Source: Novosphingobium sp.
GTDB lineage: Bacteria; Pseudomonadota; Alphaproteobacteria; Sphingomonadales; Sphingomonadaceae
DNA: 64,000 bases
Assembly: GCA_017744735.1 (NCBI GenBank)
Contig: JAGIAR010000006.1
Location: 121,749 to 185,748 of the forward strand
Reading direction: 5' to 3'
Numbering within the stretch: the first letter of the stretch is position 1; each line of letters opens with the position of its first letter. A program made the translations under genes and the position numbers. The notes under the pieces are model-generated. The model did no database searches. It was not told the origin of the DNA and saw only the letters and a list, made by a program, of their open reading frames with translations. Below, piece by piece: positions 1 through 8,663 of this stretch.

Positions 1-1884
1 GCCGTTCCAGTTGTGTCCTTCGAACGACGCCTCGATATAGCCCGAGAAGGTCTTCTCGCCCACGACATAGGAATTGGTCGGATTGAACACCGGCAGGGTG
101 TCGGCGAAATTGTAGACGCCTTCACCCGATGTGTAGTTGGGTGTGCCGTCGAGCGACTTGAGGCCGGCCAGCAGCGCGTCGGCGTTGATCAGCACCTGCG
201 TGGTCGGGAAGTTCCCGCCGGCGCCGGCGAAATAATTCGGGAAATTGAACGTCGAGATGACGTTCTGCCCCATCGTCGCGAAAGTGATCGGCCCGGGTTG
301 GCCGGGCAGGGTGTTGTAGAGTGTGCTGTACTGGTTCGAGCCGTTGGTCCAGTCGTTCGAGATGTCGCGGCGGGACTTGGAGCGCTTGAGAAAGCTGAAC
401 CCGGCATCGATGTGGGTCAGGATGCTGTCATCGACCGTATAGCTTCCGTCGAATTTCGCGCCGGTCACGGTATCTTTCACCGAGAAGCCCGAGAGGCCGT
501 CGTAATGCGTGCTCCACAGGCTCTGGTTGTCGAGCGCGCCGGAGGCCAGCGCGGACGCGTAATCGACCCCGCCGGGCATGGTCACGCTGATATTCGGCAT
601 CTCGCCCGGATTCGCCGAGAAGGTCAGCACGTTCTGGTTGTAGGGCGTCGGCGAAACCAGGCCCGCGGTCAGGAAGGTATCGGTGCCGCCTTCCGGCCGG
701 TTGGCGCGAGAGGTGTAGACGTCGGCCTTGAGCAGCAGGTGCGGCGTCGCGTCCCATTCGAGATTGCCACCCACCAGATAGGTGCTGACCTCGCGGTGGA
801 CCGTCTGGTTGACGACCTCGGGATCGAAATTGTTGGCGGTGAACGAAGTGATGTAGCCGTTCTGGACCGTGACGTTCGACCACTCGGGAAGGCCGTTCTC
901 GTCATAGGTGAAGTCCGGGTAATAGGACTGGTTGTAGGCGACCTGTGGGTCCTTAAGCTTGGTGTACATCCCGTCGAGGGTGAAGTGCAGCGTGTCGCTG
1001 GGCCTCCATTCGAAGGTGCTGGTGAGCGCCAGCCGCTGCTTGCGATCGACCACCGACCCGAACTGGATGCAGCACAGGCCGTTGACCGGCATTGCATCGA
1101 CCGGCGGGTCGGAATCGGCGGTCGGGGCCGGGGGCCATACGCCAGGGCTGGAAGGATCCCAGGTCGAGTAGTTGAGCGCGTCGGTGCGGAACTTGGTGTC
1201 GGAATAGACGACGCCGAACAGGAAGCCGAGCGTCCCGGAGCTGTTGGTGTCGCTGACGAAGCCCGAGGCCTTGTAGCCCTTGTAGTGAGACATGTCGTTG
1301 TAATTGCCCTCTGCGCGGGCCGCGAGGTGGAACCCCGGCCGGTCGAAGGGTCGTGCGGAGCGCAGGTTCACCGTGCCGCCGATGCTGCCCTCGATCGCCG
1401 AGGCCTGCGGCGACTTGAGCACATCGGCACCCGAGATCACGTCGGAAGGCAGGATATCGAACGCGAAATCGCGCCCGTCGTCGTCGGTGGCGAGGATGCG
1501 ATCGTTGAGCGTGGTGATGTTGTACTCCGAACCGAGGCCGCGCACGCTGACGTACTGGCCTTCGCCACCGGTGGTGCGGTTGATCGTGATGCCGGTGATG
1601 TGCTGCAGCGAATCGGCGACGTCGCTGTCGGGGAAGCGGCCGAGCTCCGTCGCATTCACGGAATCGAGCACGACATCGGACTTGCGCTTGATGTCGATCG
1701 ACTTGTCGAGACTGCCACGAATGCCGGTGACCACGATCACATTGCCGGATTCGTCGAGGTCGGCCGTGTCCGAACTGCCCGAGGGCGCAGGCGCTGCGAC
1801 CTCGCTTTGGGCGATCGCTGCGGTCGAGACGGAGGCAAGCATGATAGCGAATGCGCGGGTAGCCGTATGGATGCGTGAAATCAT
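1..1884 (-). CDS. TonB-dependent receptor, C-terminal part outside the window
   Basis: Outer-membrane receptor for energy-driven import, probably of an oligosaccharide. The 628 visible residues start with a Sec signal peptide (residues 1 to about 26, ending AIAQ), then a TonB-box-like stretch (VIVVTGIRGSL) and a plug domain with the motif SVRGLGSEYNITTLNDR. The layout ELGRFPDSDVADSLQHITG is typical of the Xanthomonas/Caulobacter receptor class often tied to carbohydrate loci. The start at 1884 is preceded by AGGGGGTGA. The gene is divergent from the GH36-led operon, which supports a sugar role. The barrel runs off the left edge, so length and integrity of the C-terminus cannot be judged. The exact ligand is inferred from context only. 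Confidence 0.93.
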   Translation of the reverse strand, partial: MISRIHTATRAFAIMLASVSTAAIAQSEVAAPAPSGSSDTADLDESGNVIVVTGIRGSLDKSIDIKRKSDVVLDSVNATELGRFPDSDVADSLQHITGITINRTTGGEGQYVSVRGLGSEYNITTLNDRILATDDDGRDFAFDILPSDVISGADVLKSPQASAIEGSIGGTVNLRSARPFDRPGFHLAARAEGNYNDMSHYKGYKASGFVSDTNSSGTLGFLFGVVYSDTKFRTDALNYSTWDPSSPGVWPPAPTADSDPPVDAMPVNGLCCIQFGSVVDRKQRLALTSTFEWRPSDTLHFTLDGMYTKLKDPQVAYNQSYYPDFTYDENGLPEWSNVTVQNGYITSFTANNFDPEVVNQTVHREVSTYLVGGNLEWDATPHLLLKADVYTSRANRPEGGTDTFLTAGLVSPTPYNQNVLTFSANPGEMPNISVTMPGGVDYASALASGALDNQSLWSTHYDGLSGFSVKDTVTGAKFDGSYTVDDSILTHIDAGFSFLKRSKSRRDISNDWTNGSNQYSTLYNTLPGQPGPITFATMGQNVISTFNFPNYFAGAGGNFPTTQVLINADALLAGLKSLDGTPNYTSGEGVYNFADTLPVFNPTNSYVVGEKTFSGYIEASFEGHNWNG

Positions 1885-2176
1885 ATTCACCCCCTGTAGC
1901 GTTGCAAATTTCACTATGTTTCATTTGTGAGGCATTTCCCACCAAATGCAACCCCTGTTTGCGCACGCGGGTTTGATATCGAAGGTTCGATGCCATTCGG
2001 ACCAGAAACCGCCTTTCGCCGCGAGAGCGACGGTTTTCAGCGGGACATAAGGCAATGGCATCCGCCGCCGTCTGGCGGGGAGCGCTCCGCGCCGTGCATC
2101 AAGTCAGCGGAAGTCGAAGGGCCCTTAGTTTCATTTTCGTTTGCGTTTGTCCTCACCTCGTGCAACTTGCCCGAGA

Positions 2177-2188
2177 GCAAGCGCTTTC
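2177..2188. promoter_or_regulatory. Candidate LacI-family operator in the divergent promoter region
   Basis: The 337-base gap between the receptor and the GH36 gene (1885-2221) holds GCAAGCGCTTTC at this site, with the perfect 8-base palindrome AAGCGCTT at its core. This fits the usual LacI/GalR-type operator pattern with a central CG. It sits about 35 bases before the GH36 start. No LacI gene lies within the window, so the regulator would have to be upstream of it. The rest of the gap shows no gene. Confidence 0.4.
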
Positions 2189-2221
2189 GATAGGCGCCCA
2201 CCTCGTCCGAAGGGGAAGCCA

Positions 2222-4303
2222 ATGAGCAATCCGGGACTCACGCGCAGGGCCACGCTGGGGGGGCTGATGTGCGGCGCAGCCTTCGTCGGCGGCGCGGTGG
2301 CAATGCCCCAACTCGCGTGGGCGGCGCCGGCGCCGACCGTAAGCCTTTCGGACGGCGTCCTGACGTTCGAGTTCGATAGCGGATTGCATTCGCGCCTGTC
2401 GCGACAAGCGGAGATGTTGACGTCGATGGAGGCCGGCGAAGGCGTCCGGCTGGCCGATGGGAAGGTGCTCGATCGCTTCGTGATGCTCGGGCACGAGGAA
2501 ACACCCGTCGCCGGAGGCAGGCGCCACTCGCTGAGGGGTCTGGCGGAGGCGCAGCTGGAAAAGCGTGTCGATCTCCTGTTCCGGGACTTTTGCCCTGGCG
2601 CCGCGCTGATGACGGTCGGCTATCGCAATGTTGGCAAGCAACCCCTCGCGATCGCCAGGTGGTGGGTTGCCGCCCACACGCTGCTCCGGCATCCCAAGGG
2701 GGCGTGGACCTTTTCCGGCGCGTCGCATCCCGACCGGCGCGATTGGGTGCAGCCGGTGGCGCGCGATTTCCAGCAGCGCAATTACATGGGGATGAACGGG
2801 TCGGACTATGGTGGCGGCACACCGGTGTCGGTGGTGTGGCGCCCCGATGTCGGCCTTGCGGTCGGCCATGTCGAAAAGGTGCCGAAGCTGATCGCGCTGC
2901 CGGTGTCTTCCCAGCCCGACGGGACGCGCATCGCGATCGAGGGCGACCAGCCGATCCTGCTCTTGCCGGGCGAATCGACCACCCTGCCGGAAACCTTCGT
3001 GATGGTGCATTCGGGCGATCATTTTGCCCCGCTCGATGCCTATCGGAGGCTCATGGCGGAGCGGGGTCTCGCGGCTCCGCCGGTGCCCGATTCAAGCTAT
3101 GCGCCGATCTGGTGCGCCTGGGGGTACGAGCGCAATTTCACCCTTGAGCAGGTCTACGGCACGCTACCCAAGGCAAAGTCGATCGGGTGCGACTGGGCGG
3201 TGCTCGACGACGGCTGGCAGAAGGCGATCGGCGACTGGACCGCAGACACCGGCAAGTTTCTGGAAGGGAATGCAGGGATCAAGGCATTCGCCGACCGCAT
3301 CAAGACCTACGGCATGCGTCCCAAGCTGTGGATCTCGCCCCTATCGGCCGCGCCGGGGAGCGATCTGATGCGTGAGCATCGCGACATGTTGCTGCTCGAC
3401 GCAGACGGTGCTGCGCAGAACGTAAGCTGGTGGAACAGTTACACCCTGTGCCCGGCCTATCAACCGACCGTCGAATATTTCAAGGCGGTCACGCGGCGCA
3501 TCATCGGCGATTGGGGCTTCGAAGGACTGAAGATCGACGGGCAGGACCTGAATGGTGTCGCGCCGTGCTACAACCCGGCGCACAACCACGCGCGGCCCGA
3601 GGAATCGGTCGAAAAGCTGCAGGATTTCTGGAAGGCGATCTACGACACCGCGATTGGCATCGATCCGGATACGAATATCGAAATCTGCCCCTGCGGCGAT
3701 TCCTTTGCGTTCTTCAACATCCCGGCGATCAACAACACGCCCGCTTCCGATCCGGAATCCTCATGGCAGGTCCGCCTCAAGGGCAAGACCTTCAAGGCGA
3801 TGATGGGGCCTTCGGCGCCGTTTTCGGGCGATCATGTCGAGCTGAGCGATGGCGGGGACGATTTCGCCTCGACCTACGGCATCGGCGGCATCCCCTCGAC
3901 CAAGTTCACCTGGCCCAAGGACACCGACGAGCCGACCGACCGGCTGCCACCCGGCGGCTTCGCGCTGACGCCGGAAAAGGAAGAGCTCTGGCGCCACTGG
4001 ATCGCACTCTATCGCAGGAACATGCTGTCCAAGGGGCAATATCGCGGAGAACTCTACGATATCGGCTTCGACCGGCCCGAGGGCCATGTGGTGGCGGCCG
4101 ACGGCAAGCTGCATTATGCGTTCTACGCCACGGAATGGGACGGGCCGATCGAGCTGCGCGGCCTGGCAGAAGGCACCTACCGGCTCACCAACAGCTTTAC
4201 CGGCGAGCCCCTCGGTACCGCCACCCCCACCGGCAACCTTATCGACGCCAAGTTCCATGGCTTCCTCGTCATCGAAGCCGCGCCCGCAGGAGATGCCGCA
4301 TGA
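2222..4303 (+). CDS. Exported GH36-type alpha-galactosidase or alpha-N-acetylgalactosaminidase-like enzyme
   Basis: Predicted 693-residue glycoside hydrolase. The N-terminus has a twin-arginine signal (TRRATLGG, cleavage near AWA-AP at about 34), so it probably acts in the periplasm. A beta-sandwich-like N-terminal half is followed by a TIM barrel with WCAWGYERNF and WAVLDDGWQ near residues 298-330. The motif LKIDGQD places the likely nucleophile at Asp439, and VELSDGGDD places a candidate acid/base Asp near 543, as in clan GH-D. The start at 2222 has GAAGGGGAAG before it. It ends in an ATGA overlap with the permease gene. Neighbouring amino-sugar genes make alpha-GalNAc-containing glycans a possible substrate; plain alpha-galactosides are equally allowed by the sequence. 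Confidence 0.85.
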   Translation: MSNPGLTRRATLGGLMCGAAFVGGAVAMPQLAWAAPAPTVSLSDGVLTFEFDSGLHSRLSRQAEMLTSMEAGEGVRLADGKVLDRFVMLGHEETPVAGGRRHSLRGLAEAQLEKRVDLLFRDFCPGAALMTVGYRNVGKQPLAIARWWVAAHTLLRHPKGAWTFSGASHPDRRDWVQPVARDFQQRNYMGMNGSDYGGGTPVSVVWRPDVGLAVGHVEKVPKLIALPVSSQPDGTRIAIEGDQPILLLPGESTTLPETFVMVHSGDHFAPLDAYRRLMAERGLAAPPVPDSSYAPIWCAWGYERNFTLEQVYGTLPKAKSIGCDWAVLDDGWQKAIGDWTADTGKFLEGNAGIKAFADRIKTYGMRPKLWISPLSAAPGSDLMREHRDMLLLDADGAAQNVSWWNSYTLCPAYQPTVEYFKAVTRRIIGDWGFEGLKIDGQDLNGVAPCYNPAHNHARPEESVEKLQDFWKAIYDTAIGIDPDTNIEICPCGDSFAFFNIPAINNTPASDPESSWQVRLKGKTFKAMMGPSAPFSGDHVELSDGGDDFASTYGIGGIPSTKFTWPKDTDEPTDRLPPGGFALTPEKEELWRHWIALYRRNMLSKGQYRGELYDIGFDRPEGHVVAADGKLHYAFYATEWDGPIELRGLAEGTYRLTNSFTGEPLGTATPTGNLIDAKFHGFLVIEAAPAGDAA

Positions 4304-5229
4304 GTGCTCCCCCCGCTTCTGCCGGCCGAAGCTGGCTGGCCAACGCACTGATCACCGTCGTGCTTTGGGGTGTCTGGGGCGCGTTCTCGGATCAATCGCC
4401 CAAGCACGGGTTTCCCGACACCCTGGTCTATTGTGTCTGGGCGCTGACCATGATCCCGCCGGCGTTCATTGCGTTGCGCGCCGCGGGCGGCAAGCTCGAA
4501 CGGAGCCCGCGCGCGATCGCCTATGGCATGGCGATCGGATTGCTCGGCGCGGGCGGGCAGATGGTGCTGTTCTACGCGATCACGCGCGGACCCGCCTATC
4601 TGATCTTTCCGATCATCTCGCTCTCACCGCTGGTCACCATCGTCATGTCGTTCGCGCTGCTTGGCGAGCGTACCGGCAAGCTCGGCGTGCTGGGCATCCT
4701 CCTCGCGCTGATCGCCCTGCCGATCTTCAACTACGCACCGGCGGACGGTGCCGCGACAAGCGGGTCGCTGTGGTTCGTCCTCGCGCTGGTCGTGATGCTG
4801 AGCTGGGGCGTGCAGGCCTACTTCATGAAGTCGGCCAACAACCACATGTCGGCGGAAGGCATCTTCTTCTACATGATGATCGCCGGCTTGCTGCTGGTAC
4901 CGGTCGCCTGGGCGCTCACCGATCGGTCGCAGGCGATCAATTGGGGCTGGAGCGGCCCTGCGCTCGCCGCCGGGATCCAGGTGCTGAACGCTATCGGCGC
5001 GCTGACGCTCGTCTTCGCCTTTCGCTACGGCAAGGCGATCATCGTGGCGCCGCTTTCCAACGCCGGCGCGCCGCTTGCTACTGCGATCATCTCGCTGATC
5101 GCCCTCGGCGTCATGCCGGATACGCTCAAGATCGTCGGCTTGGTACTTGCGCTTGCGGCCTCGGTCCTGCTCGCGATCGAGCCCGACGACGCAGGCAAAG
5201 CGCTCGATCCGGCACCCGAACCGGCATGA
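4300..5229 (+). CDS. EamA/DMT-family permease, probable sugar importer
   Basis: Inner-membrane protein of 309 residues with about ten hydrophobic helices, as expected for the drug/metabolite transporter superfamily (EamA). Helices are visible from residue 12 onward, and the second half repeats the first. The start ATG overlaps the stop of the GH36 gene (ATGA), and its own stop overlaps the next ATG, so it is translationally coupled inside the operon. No other inner-membrane carrier is encoded in the locus, so it likely imports the monosaccharide released by the two exported glycosidases. Substrate and direction are inferred from context; DMT members include both importers and exporters. Confidence 0.85.
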   Translation: MSAPPASAGRSWLANALITVVLWGVWGAFSDQSPKHGFPDTLVYCVWALTMIPPAFIALRAAGGKLERSPRAIAYGMAIGLLGAGGQMVLFYAITRGPAYLIFPIISLSPLVTIVMSFALLGERTGKLGVLGILLALIALPIFNYAPADGAATSGSLWFVLALVVMLSWGVQAYFMKSANNHMSAEGIFFYMMIAGLLLVPVAWALTDRSQAINWGWSGPALAAGIQVLNAIGALTLVFAFRYGKAIIVAPLSNAGAPLATAIISLIALGVMPDTLKIVGLVLALAASVLLAIEPDDAGKALDPAPEPA

Positions 5230-6509
5230 GGGCGATCCGAGACCTTCTCGCGCGGCACAGGGCCGGCGAATGCATCGGCATAAGCTCGGTGTGCTCGGCG
5301 CATCCGCTGGTGATCGAGGCAACCTTGCACCACGCACTCGCGCACGACGCGCCGCTGGTGCTGATCGAGGCGACATCGAACCAAGTGAACCAGGATGGCG
5401 GCTACACCGGCATGAAGCCCGCCGATTTCCGGGATTTCGTTTGGACCATCGCCGATCGCACCGGTTTTCCGCGCGAACGGCTGGCGCTGGGCGGCGACCA
5501 TCTCGGGCCGAACGCCTGGACCGTTCTGCCCGCCGAGCAGGCGATGGCCAAGGCCGAGACGATGGTCGCGGCCTATGTCGCCGCCGGCTTCGGCAAGATC
5601 CATCTCGATTGCTCGATGAGTTGCGCGGACGATCCGGTGCCGCTGCCGGAACGCACCATCGCGGAGCGCGCCGCACGGCTGTGCCAGGCAGCGGAGGCGG
5701 CCTATTGCGGCGATCCGGACGATGCGCCGAGCTACGTGATCGGCACCGAAGTGCCGGTGCCGGGCGGGGCGGCGGAAGACCTAGAGGAACTCGCGCTGAC
5801 GGCGCCGGAAGCGGCGCTGGCCACGATCGGCATGCACCGCAACCTGTTCGCCGAACAGGGGCTCTCGGGCGCCTGGGGTCGCGTGATCGCCACGGTCGTG
5901 CAGCCCGGCGTCGAGTTCGATCACGACAAGGTGATGGACTATATTCCCGCGAAGGCGACTGCGCTCAGCGCCGCGATCGAGCAAGTCGACCGGCTGGTCT
6001 ACGAGGCCCACTCGACGGATTACCAGACGCCCGCCGCGCTCGCCGCTCTGGTGCGCGATCACTTCGCAATCCTCAAGGTCGGCCCCGGAGTCACCTTCGC
6101 GTTGCGCGAGGCATTGTGGGCACTCGACACGATCGAGCGCGAGACCGTGGCTCCCGCGAAGCGTGCCGGTCTGCGCGATGTGACGATCGCGCGCATGCAT
6201 GCCGAGCCGGGCAATTGGACGAAATACTACCACGCCTCCGGCGCGGAACTCGATCTCCAGCTGCAGTACAGCTTCAGCGACCGCATCCGCTATTACTGGC
6301 CCGACAGCGCCATTGCCGCGGCTCAGGACAGACTGTTCGCCAACTTGCGCGAAACGGTTCCACCCCTGCCGCTGGTAAGCCAATATCTTCCGATCGCTTT
6401 CGCCGCGCATCGCGCAGGACGCATCACGCTCGACCCCGTCGACCTCGTGATCGCCCATATCGGCGCGACGCTCGACGCCTATTACGGAGCCTGCCATCCC
6501 GATGTCTGA
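5226..6509 (+). CDS. gatZ: GatZ/KbaZ family protein, likely tagatose-6-phosphate 4-epimerase
   Basis: A 427-residue TIM-barrel protein matching the GatZ/KbaZ family in length and motifs: GISSVCSAHPLVIEA near the start, LGGDHLGPN near residue 88, KIHLDCSMSC near 122, and VIGTEVPVPGG near 174. In enteric bacteria this protein accompanies the class II aldolase GatY/KbaY. Members in Agrobacterium are known to act alone as D-tagatose-6-phosphate 4-epimerases. No GatY/KbaY homologue is in this window. The start overlaps the permease stop and the end overlaps agaS by 8 bases. The role proposed here, tagatose-6-phosphate to fructose-6-phosphate, is inference from the missing aldolase and phosphofructokinase. 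Confidence 0.88.
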   Translation: MRAIRDLLARHRAGECIGISSVCSAHPLVIEATLHHALAHDAPLVLIEATSNQVNQDGGYTGMKPADFRDFVWTIADRTGFPRERLALGGDHLGPNAWTVLPAEQAMAKAETMVAAYVAAGFGKIHLDCSMSCADDPVPLPERTIAERAARLCQAAEAAYCGDPDDAPSYVIGTEVPVPGGAAEDLEELALTAPEAALATIGMHRNLFAEQGLSGAWGRVIATVVQPGVEFDHDKVMDYIPAKATALSAAIEQVDRLVYEAHSTDYQTPAALAALVRDHFAILKVGPGVTFALREALWALDTIERETVAPAKRAGLRDVTIARMHAEPGNWTKYYHASGAELDLQLQYSFSDRIRYYWPDSAIAAAQDRLFANLRETVPPLPLVSQYLPIAFAAHRAGRITLDPVDLVIAHIGATLDAYYGACHPDV

Positions 6510-7638
6510 CCTTCTCCTCGCACCCGTGTCGGCGGATGATGCCGAATGCTGGACGCGGCGCGAAATCCTGCAGCAGCCCGAAACGTTGCGCGCGACGCAC
6601 GCGCTGCTTGCCGCTCATCGCGGGCCTATCGAGGCGTTCCTCGCTCCGCTGCTGGAAAAACCGGATCTGCGCGTCGTGCTGGCCGGGGCCGGCACCTCGG
6701 CGTTCATCGGCGAATGCCTGGCCGCCACGCTGGCGCACGCAACCGGCCGCTGCGTCGAGGCCGTCGCCACGACCGACATCGTCAGCGCGCCCGATCTTTA
6801 CCTGAAAGCCGGCACGCCGACGCTGCTCGTCTCGTTCGGCCGTTCGGGCAACAGTCCTGAGAGCATCGCGGCGGTCGGACTGGCCGATGCCCGGATCAGG
6901 GACATCTCGCATCTGGTCATCACCTGCAACGCCGATGGGGCGCTCGCCGGCTGCGCGTCTGGCAATGCCTATGTTCTTACCCTGCCCGAAGCCACCCACG
7001 ATCGCGCTTTTGCGATGACCTCCAGCTTTTCGGCAATGACCTATGCCGCCTTGGCGATCTTCTCGGGCATCGACGCTCTTGCGACCCGCATCGAACCGAT
7101 CGCCGACGCGATCCATCGGCTGCTCGCAGACACCGAATCGCGCATGGCTGCGCTTTCTGCGCGCGGCTTCTCACGCGTCGTCTATCTCGGCAGCGGGCCG
7201 TTCCAGGGGCTGGCGCGCGAGGCGGCGCTCAAATTGCTTGAGTTGACCGATGGCGGGCTGGTGACGATGTTCGATACGCCGCTCGGCTTCCGCCACGGTC
7301 CGAAGACGATCGTCAATCGCGAAACGCTGGTGGTGGTGTTCGTGTCGAACGATCCGCTGACCCAGGCCTATGACCGCGATATCGTCGAAGAGCTTCGCGC
7401 CGACGGCGTCGCTGCCGCTGTGCTGGTGGTGTCGGCGCAAGGCCAGGTCGGCGATACGGTAACGGTTGGCGGACTAGAGCAAGCCGCCGACAGCGATCTT
7501 CTGTTCCCCTACATCGTTCCGGCGCAGTTGTTTGCGCTGCACGCCTCGCTCAACCGCGGCCTGTCCCCCGACACGCCGAACCAGGCCGGCACCGTCAACC
7601 GGGTCGTCGCAGGCGTGCGCATTCACACTGCCCCATGA
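6502..7638 (+). CDS. agaS: AgaS-type SIS-domain deaminase/isomerase (galactosamine-6-phosphate)
   Basis: A 378-residue cytoplasmic enzyme with two sugar-isomerase (SIS) domains. The first holds VLAGAGTSAFIGE near residue 60 and LVSFGRSGNSPES near 110; the second holds YLGSGPFQGLAREAALK near 232 and DTPLGFRHGPKT near 256. AgaS proteins turn galactosamine-6-phosphate into tagatose-6-phosphate and ammonia. The gene lies between gatZ and the kinase with overlaps on both sides, which suits a kinase, AgaS, GatZ sequence. No N-acetyl-sugar-6-phosphate deacetylase (AgaA/NagA) is visible, so either free galactosamine is used or the deacetylase lies elsewhere. Confidence 0.9.
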   Translation: MSDLLLAPVSADDAECWTRREILQQPETLRATHALLAAHRGPIEAFLAPLLEKPDLRVVLAGAGTSAFIGECLAATLAHATGRCVEAVATTDIVSAPDLYLKAGTPTLLVSFGRSGNSPESIAAVGLADARIRDISHLVITCNADGALAGCASGNAYVLTLPEATHDRAFAMTSSFSAMTYAALAIFSGIDALATRIEPIADAIHRLLADTESRMAALSARGFSRVVYLGSGPFQGLAREAALKLLELTDGGLVTMFDTPLGFRHGPKTIVNRETLVVVFVSNDPLTQAYDRDIVEELRADGVAAAVLVVSAQGQVGDTVTVGGLEQAADSDLLFPYIVPAQLFALHASLNRGLSPDTPNQAGTVNRVVAGVRIHTAP

Positions 7639-8603
7639 TGAAGACGCTCTACTTCCTCGGAGTCGACGGCGGCGGAACAAAGACCGAGTTCGTCTGCATC
7701 GACGGGAGGGGCGCGGTGGCCGCCCGGCAGATCGAAGACACCACCTATCACCTGCAGGTCGGTCTGGATGGTGCCGTACGGGCATTGGAGGCAGGGGTGG
7801 CCGGCATCTGCGCGCAGCTCGGCATTGCGCCATCGGAGCTGACTTACGCATTCTTCGGATTGCCGGCGTTCGGCGAGGACAGCGCCATCGATCCGCAGCT
7901 CGAACGGCATTGCGGCCGCCTGCTCGGCCATGACCGCTATCGCTGCGGCAACGACATGATCTGCGGCTGGGCCGGTTCGCTGGCATGCGCCGACGGGATC
8001 AACCTTGTCGCGGGAACCGGTTCGATCGGCTATGGCGAACGGCAGGGCCGCGCCGCCCGGGCCGGCGGCTGGGGCGAAATATTCAGCGACGAGGGCTCGG
8101 CGTACTGGATCGCGATCCAGGGGCTCAACGCCTTCACCCGCATGAGCGACGGCAGGTTGCCAAAGGGCCCGCTCTACCGGGCGTTCCGCGACCACTTCGG
8201 GCTCGACGCCGATATCGACATCTGCGCGAGGGTGATGGGCAAACAAGGGCTGCAACGCGGCGAGATCGCGGGACTTGCTCCGATCGTCTCCCAGGCAGCC
8301 GCTGCGGGTGACGAGGCGGCGATCCGCATCAACGACCAGGCGGCCGGCGAGCTTGCGGCGATGGCGGAAGCTCTCCGCACCGAACTCGGCTTCGCGGCCG
8401 ACGAGCTGGTGCCTTTGTCATGGTCCGGCGGCGTATTGACCAACAACTCACCGGTGCGGTCCCGGCTCGAGGCCTTGCTGCGGGAAAAGGCGCGGTACCG
8501 GTTCGTCGAGCCGCAGCATTCGCCAGCCTACGGCGCGGCGCTGTATGCCGCGCATCTGGCGGACGCAGACCCGCTCCATCCTGTAAACGGAGAGCGGCCG
8601 TGA
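7635..8603 (+). CDS. BadF/BadG-family sugar kinase (N-acetylhexosamine kinase-like)
   Basis: A 322-residue ASKHA-fold kinase of the BadF/BadG/BcrA/BcrD family, which includes N-acetylglucosamine kinases. Seen motifs are the phosphate-1 loop GVDGGGTKTE at residues 9-18, GTGSIGYG near 130, GWGEIFSDEGSAYW near 145, and the adenosine motif SGGVLTN near 264. It starts in an overlap with agaS. A GTG 23-codon reading frame (8600-8671) overlaps its stop and runs into the next gene, which may couple translation of that gene. The likely job is 6-phosphorylation of GalNAc or galactosamine ahead of AgaS. The sugar specificity cannot be read from the sequence. Confidence 0.87.
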   Translation: MMKTLYFLGVDGGGTKTEFVCIDGRGAVAARQIEDTTYHLQVGLDGAVRALEAGVAGICAQLGIAPSELTYAFFGLPAFGEDSAIDPQLERHCGRLLGHDRYRCGNDMICGWAGSLACADGINLVAGTGSIGYGERQGRAARAGGWGEIFSDEGSAYWIAIQGLNAFTRMSDGRLPKGPLYRAFRDHFGLDADIDICARVMGKQGLQRGEIAGLAPIVSQAAAAGDEAAIRINDQAAGELAAMAEALRTELGFAADELVPLSWSGGVLTNNSPVRSRLEALLREKARYRFVEPQHSPAYGAALYAAHLADADPLHPVNGERP

Positions 8604-8663
8604 AGTCGAAGCCGGACGATTCCGTTTCCGCTGTCTTCGGCGGCCTCGCCCCGGAGATCGCCG

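Noticed and set aside
13..1878. A 621-codon open frame on the plus strand
   Set aside because: It is antisense to the TonB-dependent receptor, whose minus-strand product has a signal peptide, plug motifs and a ribosome-binding site. Long antisense frames are expected in GC-rich genes.
3430..4299. Upstream extension of the permease frame
   Set aside because: It overlaps the GH36 gene in another frame; the permease starts at the ATGA overlap at 4300, where membrane helices begin.
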